From: Acutalibacter muris
GTDB lineage: Bacteria > Bacillota > Clostridia > Oscillospirales > Acutalibacteraceae
Reading direction: 5' to 3'
DNA: 64,000 bases
Assembly (NCBI RefSeq): GCF_002201475.1
Contig: NZ_CP021422.1
Coordinates: 3,162,001 to 3,226,000, forward strand
Positions 7,880 to 16,190 of the stretch are shown piece by piece; the stretch's first letter is position 1; the number at the start of each line of letters is the position of its first letter. The position numbers and the translations under genes were made by a program. A model generated the notes under the pieces. The model saw nothing but the letters and a program-made list of their open reading frames with translations. It ran no database searches and was not told the origin of the DNA.

Positions 7880-9219
7880 ACACGGGCAGCAAAGATTTTT
7901 CCACCGGCTCAGTGAAACGGCAGATCGTCGCTCAGGCCGTTCCGCTCACCGTGGCTCAGGTGGTACAGCTTCTCTATAACGTGGTGGACCGAATCTACAT
8001 CGGGCATTTGCCCCAAGTGGGCGATATGGCCCTCACAGGACTGGGGGTCACTTTCCCGGTAATCGTGATCATCGCCGCCTTTACCAGTCTGTTTGGCAGC
8101 GGCAGTACAGCGCTATTCTCCATTGCCCGGGGCCGCCGGGACGAGGAGGAAGCCGGACGCATTTTGGGCAATGCTTTTGCCTTACTCATGCTGGCTTCGG
8201 CCGTGTTGTTTGGATTTTGCTATTTGCTTCGCGAACCCATTCTTTATCTATTTGGAGCAAGCCCAGTGTCCGTAGGATATGCCAGCCAATACCTGGAAAT
8301 CTACCTCTTCGGCACAGCCTTTTCTATGGCCGCCACCGGCCTGAACGGCTACATAAACGCCCAGGGCTTTCCCCGCACCGGTATGCTCACCACCATTCTG
8401 GGCGCGGCGGCAAACATTGCCCTGGACCCTGTGTTCATCTTCGGCTTCGGTATGGGGGTGCGGGGCGCTGCGCTGGCCACGGTAATCAGCCAAGGACTTT
8501 CCGCCGCATGGGTGCTGCGCTTCCTCACAGGCAAAAAGGCCCTTCTGAAGCTCCGTTCGGACATGATTCGGATCAACTGGAAACGCACTAAGTCCATTAT
8601 GGCTATCGGCCTGCCAGGCTTCGTTATGCAAGGGACCAACAGCCTGGTGCAGATTGTGTGCAACAACCAGCTGCAAGCTTATGGCGGCGACCTATACGTA
8701 GGGATCATGACCGTACTGAATTCCGTGCGGGAGATCCTCTCCTTGCCGGTGATGGGGATCACCTCTGGAGCGCAGCCGGTGCTGGGCTTCAATTACGGCG
8801 CCAAGAAAAACGACCGGGTCAAGGAGGGTATTCGGTTCATGGCGTTGCTGGGCGTAGCCTACACCGTTTTGGCCTGGATCGGGGTCATGCTGGTCCCCCA
8901 GCAGCTGATGGCGGTGTTCTCCGGCGACACTGCCCTTGTGAATACCGGCGCGCATATGCTAAATTTGTACTTCTTTGGCTTTTTCTTTATGGCGTTCCAA
9001 TTCGCCGGGCAGACCACTTTCCAGTCCTTGGGCAAGGTAAAGCAGGCCATTTTCTTCTCCCTGTTCCGCAAGGTGATGATTGTAGTCCCCCTTACACTAG
9101 TGCTGCCCACCATCGGTCTTGGCGTAGAGGGCGTGTTTTTGGCGGAGCCCATCTCCAACGCGGTAGGTGGGCTGGCCTGTTTCCTCACCATGCGGACCAT
9201 TATCTACCGAAAGCTTTAA
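7876..9219 (+). CDS. MATE-family multidrug efflux transporter
   Basis: 447-aa inner-membrane antiporter of the MATE family (NorM/MepA/DinF superfamily), with about 12 hydrophobic segments and the typical N-terminal region QAVPLTVAQVVQLLYNVVDR. It should export cationic drugs or metabolites using a sodium or proton gradient. The ribosome site AGGAGG lies seven bases before ATG, and the start overlaps the stop of the upstream short frame by ATGA. It stands alone, read opposite to the sugar locus. No terminator is obvious directly after it. Substrate unknown. Confidence 0.93.
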   Translation: MNTGSKDFSTGSVKRQIVAQAVPLTVAQVVQLLYNVVDRIYIGHLPQVGDMALTGLGVTFPVIVIIAAFTSLFGSGSTALFSIARGRRDEEEAGRILGNAFALLMLASAVLFGFCYLLREPILYLFGASPVSVGYASQYLEIYLFGTAFSMAATGLNGYINAQGFPRTGMLTTILGAAANIALDPVFIFGFGMGVRGAALATVISQGLSAAWVLRFLTGKKALLKLRSDMIRINWKRTKSIMAIGLPGFVMQGTNSLVQIVCNNQLQAYGGDLYVGIMTVLNSVREILSLPVMGITSGAQPVLGFNYGAKKNDRVKEGIRFMALLGVAYTVLAWIGVMLVPQQLMAVFSGDTALVNTGAHMLNLYFFGFFFMAFQFAGQTTFQSLGKVKQAIFFSLFRKVMIVVPLTLVLPTIGLGVEGVFLAEPISNAVGGLACFLTMRTIIYRKL

Positions 9220-9439
9220 AGCTTGTTTGGAGATAGAGACAAGGGTGGTTTTAGGGCTAGAGAGGAAACGGTTCCAACGCGGGAACCGCAAGCCAGACTG
9301 GTCGAGGATTCTTAGAACCTGTATTCACAAGGGATCCATCGTGTGGTAAATCGGGCTTTCCCCATTAACCGCCTGATAACTCCGACTCTGAGAACCGCTG
9401 GCTCGAATCCAGTCAAGCGCGGCAGATTGCTTTTGCGAG
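9220..9439. other. Intergenic stretch without a recognisable gene
   Basis: About 220 bases after the MATE gene. No convincing reading frame. Bases 9400-9416 contain GCTGG-CTCGAAT-CCAGT, which folds like a tRNA T-arm, but no matching acceptor or anticodon arm is found. The stretch looks like degenerated sequence at the edge of the accessory patch. Confidence 0.4.
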
Positions 9440-9609
9440 ATGGCTTTGCAGGAATATCCTGCTCTAAAAGCAGAGAAAGAAAAGGCTGTTGAAGCTGGTA
9501 ATTACGATGATTTCCGCAAGGATATTGCCCAGCGGTATAGTAAGCTCCTTTCGTACACGGAGGAGTCGGGATTGGATTCCCATGCGGACTATCTCAATGA
9601 GTCAGCGGT
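9440..9609 (+). pseudogene. Fragment of an unidentified gene fused to the ogt remnant
   Basis: An open frame from 9440 reads a charged, helix-rich sequence (MALQEYPALKAEKEKAVE, then YDDFRKDIAQRY) with protein-like composition up to about 9600. There it runs out of frame into the alkyltransferase remnant and stops at 9673. No ribosome site is seen. I do not recognise the family. The junction suggests a deletion that joined two unrelated gene pieces. Confidence 0.35.
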
Positions 9610-9633
9610 GTGCGGAGCCCTGACCGAAGGGGG

Positions 9634-9894
9634 AATCCCTACTCCCCGGAGGGGCTGCCCTGCCATCGGGTAGTCTACCGGGACGGCACTCTGTGCTGTA
9701 ACCAAGCTTTTGGGGGCAAGGAAATTCAGCAGCAGATGCTGGGGGCGGAGGGCGTCCCTTTTCTGCCGGACGGAAGGGCCGATTTGCGGATTTGCCAGTG
9801 GGAGGGGCCGGAGCTGGGACCTGTCCAGAAAGCGGCACCTTTGCCAAAACGCAAATTGCAATTATACGATACAATGGAAAAAGGAGCGGAATGA
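9634..9894 (+). pseudogene. 3' remnant of an O6-alkylguanine-DNA alkyltransferase-like gene
   Basis: The frame reads NPYSPEGLPCHRVVYRDG, with the PCHRV active-site signature of Ogt/MGMT-family proteins (acceptor Cys), followed by the C-terminal part (FGGKEIQQQMLGAEGVPFLP, then ICQW). About 85 residues survive, ending in TGA at 9892-9894 inside a terminator hairpin. The N-terminal half and a proper start are missing; upstream is an unrelated fragment in another frame. Intact relatives transfer alkyl groups from guanine to the cysteine. This copy should be non-functional. Confidence 0.72.
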
Positions 9895-9906
9895 CCCGCT
9901 CCTTTT
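9878..9906. terminator. Bidirectional terminator between convergent gene remnants
   Basis: Stem GGAGCGG (9883-9889) / CCGCTCC (9896-9902), 6-base loop, flanked by AAAAA on one side and TTTT on the other. It serves the alkyltransferase remnant on the plus strand and the broken secreted-protein gene on the minus strand. Confidence 0.8.
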
Positions 9907-10192
9907 ATAGTTAATTGGCGTTCCATAAACTACGGCTGCCCTTTTCGCGGCAGATAGTCCAGGACCCCGGCTTGACCTTGTGCATGACCTTCTCGATAAA
10001 GCCGTTCTTATCTAACCAAAAGGCCGTGGCACTGGTGCTGTTCAAACAACATCGGCGCGGATAACTTTCATCTTTGCTGTTCCCGGAGTGGTGTTGGTGC
10101 TGGCTCTTACAGCAAATTTAGGTATCTCATAGGGATTAATAATTACCGCTGGCCCATTACCGATTCCATACTTTAACCCATACCCTATGTTA

Positions 10193-11236
10193 TTACCCCC
10201 GAACAAGAATATAGGAAATCTGATTATGTTGAAAGAAAGCGGAGACCTTATCAGGAGAATGTTGTAATGTTCGCATGAAGGAAGTAGTTTTATGGCGGAT
10301 ATCGTATATGGTCCGAGGTAAGTCGCCAGAATGGACCGAAAGTTTCAGCGCGTGATTGAGATATTCGTCCGGATTGCTCTCGGGAGCATAGGGCGGCAGA
10401 AAGAACAGCTCGATTTTATCCCGATGCTTGTCCAGCCAGGCTGCGGCTTTCTTCCCGTGGTGCACCTTTAAGTTGTCCAAAATCAGGAAAACCTTTTGGT
10501 TGGAGGTCCGAATCAACCGGTCCATAAATTGGATCAGGCGCTGCTGGTTCATGGAATCCTCGTACATCATAAAGCGAACGTCCCCCTGCCTGCTCAGGGC
10601 GGAAAGCATATTCAGCCTCTCTCTTTTCGTTTCCACCGACAGAACAGGAGGCTGTCCTTTGGGTGCAAACCCGCGCTCACAGTTCGAGCAGTTGTCGATT
10701 CCAGTCTCGTCTCCCCAGTAAATCACGGCATTTTCTGCCTTGGCCCGCTGGTCGATGGCCGGATATTCTTCCTCCCGCCACCTTTAGATACGGGAAGGAT
10801 TCTGTTTCCGGGCACGCTTGACCGGACGCTGGCACGTCAAGCCCCAGCGCCGCATATAATCCGACACACTGCCGTCCGAGATCTTTTTCCGATACCTTTT
10901 CCAGACGTATGCACACACTTTCTTCAGCGTCCACAGACTCCCAGGAATGCCGAATTCCTCTGGGCGGCGGGTAACAATCGTTTCCCGTATTTCCGCCTGC
11001 TCCTCCGGTGTCAGAAGCAGATGCGTCCCCTTCTGGAATCCGTGTTTCTTCGGTTCCAGCGCTTTGTCTCCCTCTCGCTTATATGCCGTCCATATTTCGC
11101 TGGCGCGACTCTGCCGTACTCCGGTTAATTCCTCTATTTCTTTCCCGGTTTTCCCCATCTTTTTGAGGCGTACGACCTGCCGGCGTATCTGCTTGAGTTC
11201 TCCACTTTTCAGTTTTCGTAAATCTATGTATTCCAT
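10193..11236 (-). pseudogene. IS630 transposase interrupted by an in-frame TAA
   Basis: The frame runs from 11236 to 10193 as 347 codons with one stop, TAA at 10784-10786 (codon 151). The first part (150 aa) holds helix-turn-helix motifs (KTGKEIEELTGVRQSRASEI) and a winged-helix region (WGLTCQRPVKRA). The second holds the DDE catalytic core (YWGDETGI; FLILDNLKVHHGKK; PPYAPESNPDEYLNH). The two halves are in the same frame, so this is a nonsense mutation, not a programmed frameshift. The natural stop TAA takes its TA from the target site. Unless read through, the element cannot move on its own. Confidence 0.88.
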
Positions 11237-11288
11237 ACTCTCTATTTTACCACTTTCTACTGCTTTTTTCTAGGTCGTTTTTCAGGAA
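10196..11288 (-). mobile_element. IS630-family insertion sequence (1093 bp)
   Basis: Boundaries come from reconstructing the interrupted gene: TA at 10194-10195 and TA at 11289-11290 are the duplicated target, and removing the element with one TA restores the reading frame. The ends are imperfect inverted repeats (CCTGAAAAAC at the transposase-start end against CCCGAACAAG at the other; about 13 of 22 positions match). TA target duplication, length and a DDE_3-type transposase all fit the IS630/Tc1-mariner superfamily. The element lies in the same orientation as its host gene. Confidence 0.88.
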
Positions 11289-12132
11289 TAATATTACCTT
11301 TGTCATTATTAAGGCCAATATTAATACTGGTTAAACCTGAAGTCTTGAATTCAGTGGCATACGCAGTTACCATATTAAGCACTCCCGCCTTAGGCAAAGC
11401 CGTAAGGAACGGATGTGCCGCACTGCTGGAGTTATTTTTATAAATCCACGTGTCCTTATTATATATAGTTTCTGCGTTTTTTACTGTGGCTTTAGCGCCG
11501 TTTAATAAGTTGCCGGCAGTCTTATTAGGTGCAGAAACCTCCTCCGCGCTACCAGCAGGGACCGGCGCATCGGCAGCTTCGCTTTTAGGAACCTCCCAGC
11601 CTGGGAAAAGCTCACTGAACTTTGGGGTTATGCTGAACTGGCGGTTGTTGGAGTCAATAGAGGCCATCATAACACCACTAATTGTGTCATTTACCCAGGA
11701 ATGGCTGTAGATAACCTCCTCGCGCGCGGCCAGGATTTTCTCACGCAGCCGGCCGTCGGCCTTGTCTATATCCATATAGGCCAGCTCCAGGGTCTCGGGG
11801 GCAATATCGGATTCACGGGATTTTATATCACCGTTCACCTCCGTCCACCCTGCGGCAAGATATGCCTCGCGGAACATCCGCACTTGGACATCATAATCCA
11901 GCTCGGACAAATCCATCGAGGACATATTTTCCATGATCGACAAGTTAATGTCATTAGCCTCCTGCATTAGGTCAGGGTCCGACTCCCCGGCGGCTGATGC
12001 TGAAACCGCCAATAAGGATATCAGCAGGGCCACCGCTAAAGACATCAGTATTTTCTTCATCGTTTAATGCAGCTCCTTTCGCTATTTCAAATTTTCTCAG
12101 GCTGCGTTCACGTGACATCTGTCCCCCTTTTT

Positions 12133-12158
12133 AATATATTTGCCTGCGCAAATATATT
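12133..12158. promoter_or_regulatory. Operator-like inverted repeat
   Basis: Perfect 11-bp arms AATATATTTGC / GCAAATATATT separated by four bases. It overlaps the -10 and start site of the minus-strand promoter at 12156-12184, where a repressor would block transcription. The regulator is not known. Confidence 0.6.
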
Positions 12159-12184
12159 ATAATAACGATGGTTGTTATTGTCAA
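12156..12184 (-). promoter_or_regulatory. Consensus promoter of the broken secreted-protein gene
   Basis: On the minus strand TTGACA (12179-12184), 17-base spacer, TATAAT (12156-12161): an exact consensus match. It still reads into the truncated gene and the IS element. Confidence 0.88.
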
Positions 12185-12300
12185 TAGCTTTTGCAAAAAA
12201 TTTATTAGATATATAAAGAAAATAAAATTGATAATTTCCGAAGGTATGATTTCTTATAAGCTGTATGCCGGGCTGTCCGCCCATCAGTTCGGAAAAAGTT

Positions 12301-12324
12301 AAAGAGCCGCAGCTGCGGCTCTTT
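12301..12324 (-). terminator. Terminator after feoB
   Basis: A 24-base perfect palindrome (AAAGAGCCGCAG / CTGCGGCTCTTT), 35 bases after the feoB stop. T-rich sequence follows on both sides, so it may work in both directions. Confidence 0.75.
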
Positions 12325-12358
12325 TCATATCTCTCCCAAAAACCGTATGGTGCAGCTT

Positions 12359-14437
12359 TCACATAACCAGCAGCGCCAGACGGTAAACTACAAAGCTGAC
12401 TATCCACGCAACAGCCACCTGGAACAGGGCTGTGCCCAGCATCCACCGCCAACTGCCAGTCTCCCTCTTTATGGTGGCCAGAGTCGCCGCACAGGGGATG
12501 TAGAGGAGCGAGAAGGTCATCAGCGCCAGGGCGTTGGCCGGTCCGAAGCCCATGCCGCCCAGTATCGCCGAAAGGGAGGCCATGCCCGCCGCGGAGTTTA
12601 CGTTGTTTACGGCAAAGAGCACCGCACAGCTGGAGACCACCACTTCTTTTGCAGAAACTCCGGCAATGAGCGCCACCACTATCTGCCAGTACCCAAGGCC
12701 CACCGGGGCGAAGAAGGGCACCAGCCACCGGCCCAGAAGGGACCCGAAGGTGTCCGCCATGTCCACACTGTAGCCCCCGGGCCCGAAGTTCATAAGCGCC
12801 CACATGATGATGGAGGCCACAAAGATTATGGTGCCCGCCCGGCTCAGGTAGTCCTTCACCTTCTCCCAGACGTAGATGAAGATGGTGTGGGCGCTGGGGG
12901 ACTTGTACTCAGGCAGCTCTATCAGAAGTGAGTTGCTGTGCGCGCCGCCCCTGCGCCCCTCCATAAGCCGCATGATAAAGGCGCAGGCAACCGCCACCAG
13001 CAGGCCGAGAAGATACATGGAGTAGGCCGCCAGCAGGGCGTGGGAGGGGAAGAACATCTCGGAAAAGAGCACATAGATGGGTAAACGTGCGCTGCAGGAC
13101 ATGAAGGGGGTTATGAGCATGGTCTTATACCTGTCCCGCTTGTTCTCAAGGGCTCTCGAGGCCATTATGGCCGGGACGCTGCACCCGAAGCCCAGTATCA
13201 TGGGGATAAAGGCCCGGCCCGAAAGGCCCAGTCTACCCATTATGCCGTCCATGACGTAGGCCACCCGGGCCATATAGCCGCTGTCCTCCAGAAAGGCCAG
13301 GGCCAGAAACAGTATTATTATGTTGGGCAGGAAGGTGAGTATGCCGCCAACGCCGGTTATTATCCCGTCCACAATAAGGGACGTGAGCATTGGGGCAACG
13401 CCCCAGAGGTCCAGGTAGTAGAGCGTCCCCTCTGAAAACCAGTCCAGCCCCAGCTGGAAATACTCCTTTAGCCAGTCGCCCACGGTGAAGGTCAGGAAGA
13501 ACACCAGGGCCATTATCAGCAGGAAGATGGGCAGGCCCCAGAAGCGGTGGGTGAGAAGATTGTCGGCCCGGTCGGTGACGGCGGTGCGCTCCTCCCGGTT
13601 CACCACCACCTCCTGGATTATCTCGTCGATGAAGTCGTACTTCTCATTGATTATGTCCTGCTCATAGCTGCGGTCCAGCACATCCGGCCGGTCTATGGGG
13701 TACTTTTCCAAAAGCTCTTTATCCCCCTCCAGCAGCTTTATGGCGTGCCAGCGGTAGTTTTGCAAACCGGGATAGCGGGCTTTAAGCTCGTCCATAAGCT
13801 GGTCTATCTTGTCCTCGATAAGGTCCGAGTATACCATGGCGTACTCAGAGTGGTGCTGGTGCTTATGCCCCGGGCGGGTGCTTTTGGTGACGGTCCTCTG
13901 CTCCCCGCCGTGGTGGTGTATAAGCGGCACGTCAGAGGGCTTATCCACATGGTGGGCGGCGGCGTGCATGAGTATGTCAAGGCCGGTCTTGCGCCGGGCC
14001 GAGACGGGTATCACCGGGATGCCCAGCATCTCCGGCAGCCGGTGGGTGTCTATCTCCATGCCCCGCTTTTCAACTATGTCCATCATGTTAAGGGCCAGTA
14101 TCACTGGCTTTCCAAGCTCGATAAGCTGCAGGGTCAGGTAGAGGTTCCGCTGCAGGGCTGACGCGTCCGCCACGTCGATTATCACGTCCACCTCGTCGCT
14201 CTGTATGTACCGGCGGGTAACCTGCTCCTCCATGGTGTAGCAGGTCAGGCTGTAGGCTCCCGGCAGGTCCACCAGACGGTACTCGCTGTCGTGGAACCTG
14301 AAGCGGCCCTCCTTCTTTTCCACCGTCACCCCGGGCCAGTTGGCCACCTTCAAATTTGCGCCGGTATAGGCGTTGAAAAGGGTGGTCTTGCCGCAGTTGG
14401 GGTTCCCTGCGAAGCCAATGGCTATCTCCTTCGCCAT
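12359..14437 (-). CDS. feoB: Ferrous iron transport protein B
   Basis: 692-aa FeoB, an inner-membrane Fe(II) importer with a cytosolic GTPase domain. The N-terminal G domain shows GNPNCGKTTLF (G1, about residue 11), DLPG (G3) and NMMD (G4). A linker with a His-rich stretch (HKHQHH) follows, then about eight membrane segments with paired Gate-type repeats (RAFIPMILGFGCSVPAIMA). Length is typical. The ATG directly follows the feoA stop, so the two are translated together from the promoter before feoA. No feoC is visible. Expected to supply Fe(II) to this anaerobe. Confidence 0.96.
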   Translation of the reverse strand: MAKEIAIGFAGNPNCGKTTLFNAYTGANLKVANWPGVTVEKKEGRFRFHDSEYRLVDLPGAYSLTCYTMEEQVTRRYIQSDEVDVIIDVADASALQRNLYLTLQLIELGKPVILALNMMDIVEKRGMEIDTHRLPEMLGIPVIPVSARRKTGLDILMHAAAHHVDKPSDVPLIHHHGGEQRTVTKSTRPGHKHQHHSEYAMVYSDLIEDKIDQLMDELKARYPGLQNYRWHAIKLLEGDKELLEKYPIDRPDVLDRSYEQDIINEKYDFIDEIIQEVVVNREERTAVTDRADNLLTHRFWGLPIFLLIMALVFFLTFTVGDWLKEYFQLGLDWFSEGTLYYLDLWGVAPMLTSLIVDGIITGVGGILTFLPNIIILFLALAFLEDSGYMARVAYVMDGIMGRLGLSGRAFIPMILGFGCSVPAIMASRALENKRDRYKTMLITPFMSCSARLPIYVLFSEMFFPSHALLAAYSMYLLGLLVAVACAFIMRLMEGRRGGAHSNSLLIELPEYKSPSAHTIFIYVWEKVKDYLSRAGTIIFVASIIMWALMNFGPGGYSVDMADTFGSLLGRWLVPFFAPVGLGYWQIVVALIAGVSAKEVVVSSCAVLFAVNNVNSAAGMASLSAILGGMGFGPANALALMTFSLLYIPCAATLATIKRETGSWRWMLGTALFQVAVAWIVSFVVYRLALLVM

Positions 14438-14662
14438 TTAAACCGCCTCCCTTACCGATATATGCCGGGCAATATCCAGCCCCACGGCGAAGCGCGTGCC
14501 CCGCACGGTAATTATCATGGCCCCCCGCCGCTTTTTGCGCAGGACCCTCACCCCGCTGCCCTCTATCATCCCCAGGGCCTCCAAGCGTCTGGAAAGCTCG
14601 GTAGTCAGGTCTAACCCAGCCACCCGGTAGGTGGAGCCGGGAATCGCCTCCGATAGTGTCAT
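14438..14662 (-). CDS. feoA: Ferrous iron transport protein A
   Basis: 74-aa SH3-like cytosolic protein of the FeoA family (LEALGMIEGSGVRVLRKK; ITVRGTRFAVGLDIARHI). It pairs with FeoB and is thought to modulate the transporter. Start ATG has GGGAGGG upstream. The stop directly abuts the feoB ATG. A TTGACT-N17-TAAAAT promoter lies just before it. Confidence 0.93.
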   Translation of the reverse strand: MTLSEAIPGSTYRVAGLDLTTELSRRLEALGMIEGSGVRVLRKKRRGAMIITVRGTRFAVGLDIARHISVREAV

Positions 14663-14682
14663 GTTTTATCCCTCCCAGATGA

Positions 14683-14711
14683 ATTTTATACCTAATGGAG
14701 AGGAAAGTCAA
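14683..14711 (-). promoter_or_regulatory. Promoter of feoAB
   Basis: On the minus strand TTGACT (14706-14711), 17-base spacer, TAAAAT (14683-14688), about 20 bases before the feoA start. No clear Fur or DtxR box is seen. Confidence 0.65.
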
Positions 14712-14724
14712 TCCCCGAAACGCT

Positions 14725-14764
14725 AAAAGCCGGCCCCGAAGCCATGGCGGCAGGGCCGGTTTTT
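14725..14764 (-). terminator. Terminator after the M28 peptidase gene
   Basis: Stem CCGGCCC (14730-14736) / GGGCCGG (14753-14759) with an inner GCC/GGC stem, followed on the minus strand by TTTT; on the other strand TTTTT follows too. Confidence 0.65.
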
Positions 14765-14767
14765 ATA

Positions 14768-16045
14768 TTATTTATTCTCCTCGGCCTCGGCCAGCTCCTT
14801 CTTGTAGAGGTACTTTTCAACTTCCTCCACGATGTTCTTCGGTATCTCCCGCTTCACCGGGAAGGCGGCGGCGTTGACCATGCCCCATGAGAAGGCCAGC
14901 ACATAGCGGGCGGTCTTCTCCAAAGCTTCTGCGGACAGGAAGTCAAGGGTATCGAAGCGGTCGTGTATATAGGCCGCGCCCCTCTCCCCGAAGCGGCAGA
15001 AGTTCACGGCGGGCACGCCGCTGTCGGCGAAGGGTATGGAGTCGCTGGAATATATCCGCTGCTCCACCTTAGCGGAGTGGCCGTGTATCTTGGAGGCGTA
15101 GGAAATGTATTTCACCAGGTCCTCCTCGGCCATGACGGCCACGGAGTCCCGGCCCAGAATGGGCCCGCCCACGTCCACATTTATCATCAGCAGATGGTCC
15201 GAGAGCTCCTCTTTATGGGCCTTTACATAGGCCCAGCTGCCCTCAAGGCCTACCTCCTCAGAGCCGTACCACATGAACTTCACCGTGCGCTTCGGCGGGT
15301 TCTCCTTAAAGTACCGCAGCAGCTCCATGTTTATCACCGAACCCGCGCCGTTGTCGTAGACCCCCTTGGAGAAGTCCACCGAGTCGTAGTGGGCCCCGAA
15401 GGAGATTATCTCCTCTGGCTTCTCTGTGCCGGTTATGGTCGCGACTACGTTGTGAGAGGTGCGCTCCACCGTCTCGTTCTTTAATACCAGCCGGGCCTTG
15501 CGCGCTCCCCTGCGCACCATGTCTATGGCGTCCAGCACCCGGGTGTGGACCATGGGCACGTTGCCGAAGGCCCGAAGGGTCCGCCGGAGCTTGCGGGTGG
15601 ACAGGTCCGTGCCCTCTCTGTCGTCCCGAAGCTGGCCCTCCATGGTGACTATCCCCGCCACACCGGCCTTTATAAGCTGCCGGAAAAGCGGCAGCCGCAT
15701 AAAGCCGTTTACCAGGACTATCTTGCCCTCGGCGTTACAGAGATCCACCTCGTTGCCGTCCTCCACATAGAGGAAATCCGCCTCAAGGCCCCCCTGATAG
15801 GTGTTCTTGGCGCACTTATAGCCGGTCACCGGGTATTCCGCCTGATAGGGCTCAAGTATCTCCAAAGTGGCGGTTTCGATTTCAGCGTCCTCTATCTCAA
15901 AGCTCTCAAGCTCCGCCGGAACGCCTATCTCCTCGCACTCGGCCTTTAGTATTTCCGCAGCCTTTAATTCCTCCTGGGAGCCCGCGACCCTGGTGAAGCC
16001 TATTTTTTCCAGCAGGTCCATTGCCCGCTTGCCTGATATTCCCAT
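14768..16045 (-). CDS. M28-family zinc aminopeptidase-like protein with PA domain
   Basis: 425 aa, no signal peptide. Residues about 95-200 resemble a protease-associated (PA) insert (GKIVLVNGFMRLPLFRQLIK). The M28 dinuclear-zinc core follows with its ligands: AHYDS (His, Asp), YDNGAGS (bridging Asp), GSEEVGLEGS (general base and ligand Glu), NVDVGG (Asp) and YIHDRFDT (His). Expected to release N-terminal residues from peptides. It follows cysS on the same strand, separated by an array of four hairpins, and ends in a terminator. Family assignment is firm, substrate unknown. Confidence 0.9.
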   Translation of the reverse strand: MGISGKRAMDLLEKIGFTRVAGSQEELKAAEILKAECEEIGVPAELESFEIEDAEIETATLEILEPYQAEYPVTGYKCAKNTYQGGLEADFLYVEDGNEVDLCNAEGKIVLVNGFMRLPLFRQLIKAGVAGIVTMEGQLRDDREGTDLSTRKLRRTLRAFGNVPMVHTRVLDAIDMVRRGARKARLVLKNETVERTSHNVVATITGTEKPEEIISFGAHYDSVDFSKGVYDNGAGSVINMELLRYFKENPPKRTVKFMWYGSEEVGLEGSWAYVKAHKEELSDHLLMINVDVGGPILGRDSVAVMAEEDLVKYISYASKIHGHSAKVEQRIYSSDSIPFADSGVPAVNFCRFGERGAAYIHDRFDTLDFLSAEALEKTARYVLAFSWGMVNAAAFPVKREIPKNIVEEVEKYLYKKELAEAEENK

Positions 16046-16079
16046 GGGTTTTTACCTTCTTTTTCATTATATTTTGGCC

Positions 16080-16173
16080 GACTTGGCCGTAGGCCAAGTC
16101 AACGGCGACGACCGTGGGACTCTGTCCCACACCCTGCCACTTTTGTAAAAGTGGGACTTCACAAAGTGAAGTC
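16080..16173. repeat. Array of four adjacent hairpins (dispersed palindromic repeat)
   Basis: Four back-to-back stem-loops: 16080-16100 (GACTTGGCC/GGCCAAGTC), 16114-16130 (GTGGGAC/GTCCCAC), 16137-16154 (CCACTTTT/AAAAGTGG) and 16155-16173 (GACTTCA/TGAAGTC), followed by AAAAAAA. The order GACC-hairpin-ACCCTGCC-hairpin matches the repeats at 36079-36147 and 37626-37688, so this is a diverged copy of the same modular family. It fills the cysS-M28 gap. Confidence 0.75.
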
Positions 16174-16190
16174 AAAAAAACCTTTTACCT

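Larger units (their letters stand above)
9911..12060 (-). pseudogene. Secreted protein gene, split by an IS630 element and probably frameshifted
   Basis: The 5' part (12060-11289) encodes a signal peptide (MKKILMSLAVALLISLLAVSASA) and about 230 residues, then runs into the IS element. The 3' part continues at 10193: joining at a single TA restores the frame as ...NDKGN-INNIGYGLKYG..., giving 307 codons to a TGA at 10042-10044. A further 43 sensible codons (LNSTSATAFWLDKNG to LWNAN, TAA at 9911-9913) follow in another frame, as if one T had been lost from a T-run near 10045. The intact product would be about 350 aa, exported, family not recognised. A perfect promoter with an operator-like inverted repeat precedes it, and RBS AAAGGAG is intact. 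Confidence 0.82.

Noticed and set aside
9395..9420. T-arm-like hairpin GCTGG-CTCGAAT-CCAGT suggesting a tRNA gene
   Set aside because: No acceptor stem partner for the following CAAGCGC, no anticodon or D arm upstream; at most a decayed fragment.
10193..11236. Two separate transposase genes or a programmed frameshift
   Set aside because: Both halves are in the same frame (start difference 510 bases), so a single nonsense codon explains the split.
14663..14767. Fur or DtxR box before feoAB
   Set aside because: No convincing palindrome matches either consensus; left unassigned.
16080..16173. CRISPR array
   Set aside because: The repeated units are hairpins of different sequence without regular spacers; no cas genes anywhere in the window.
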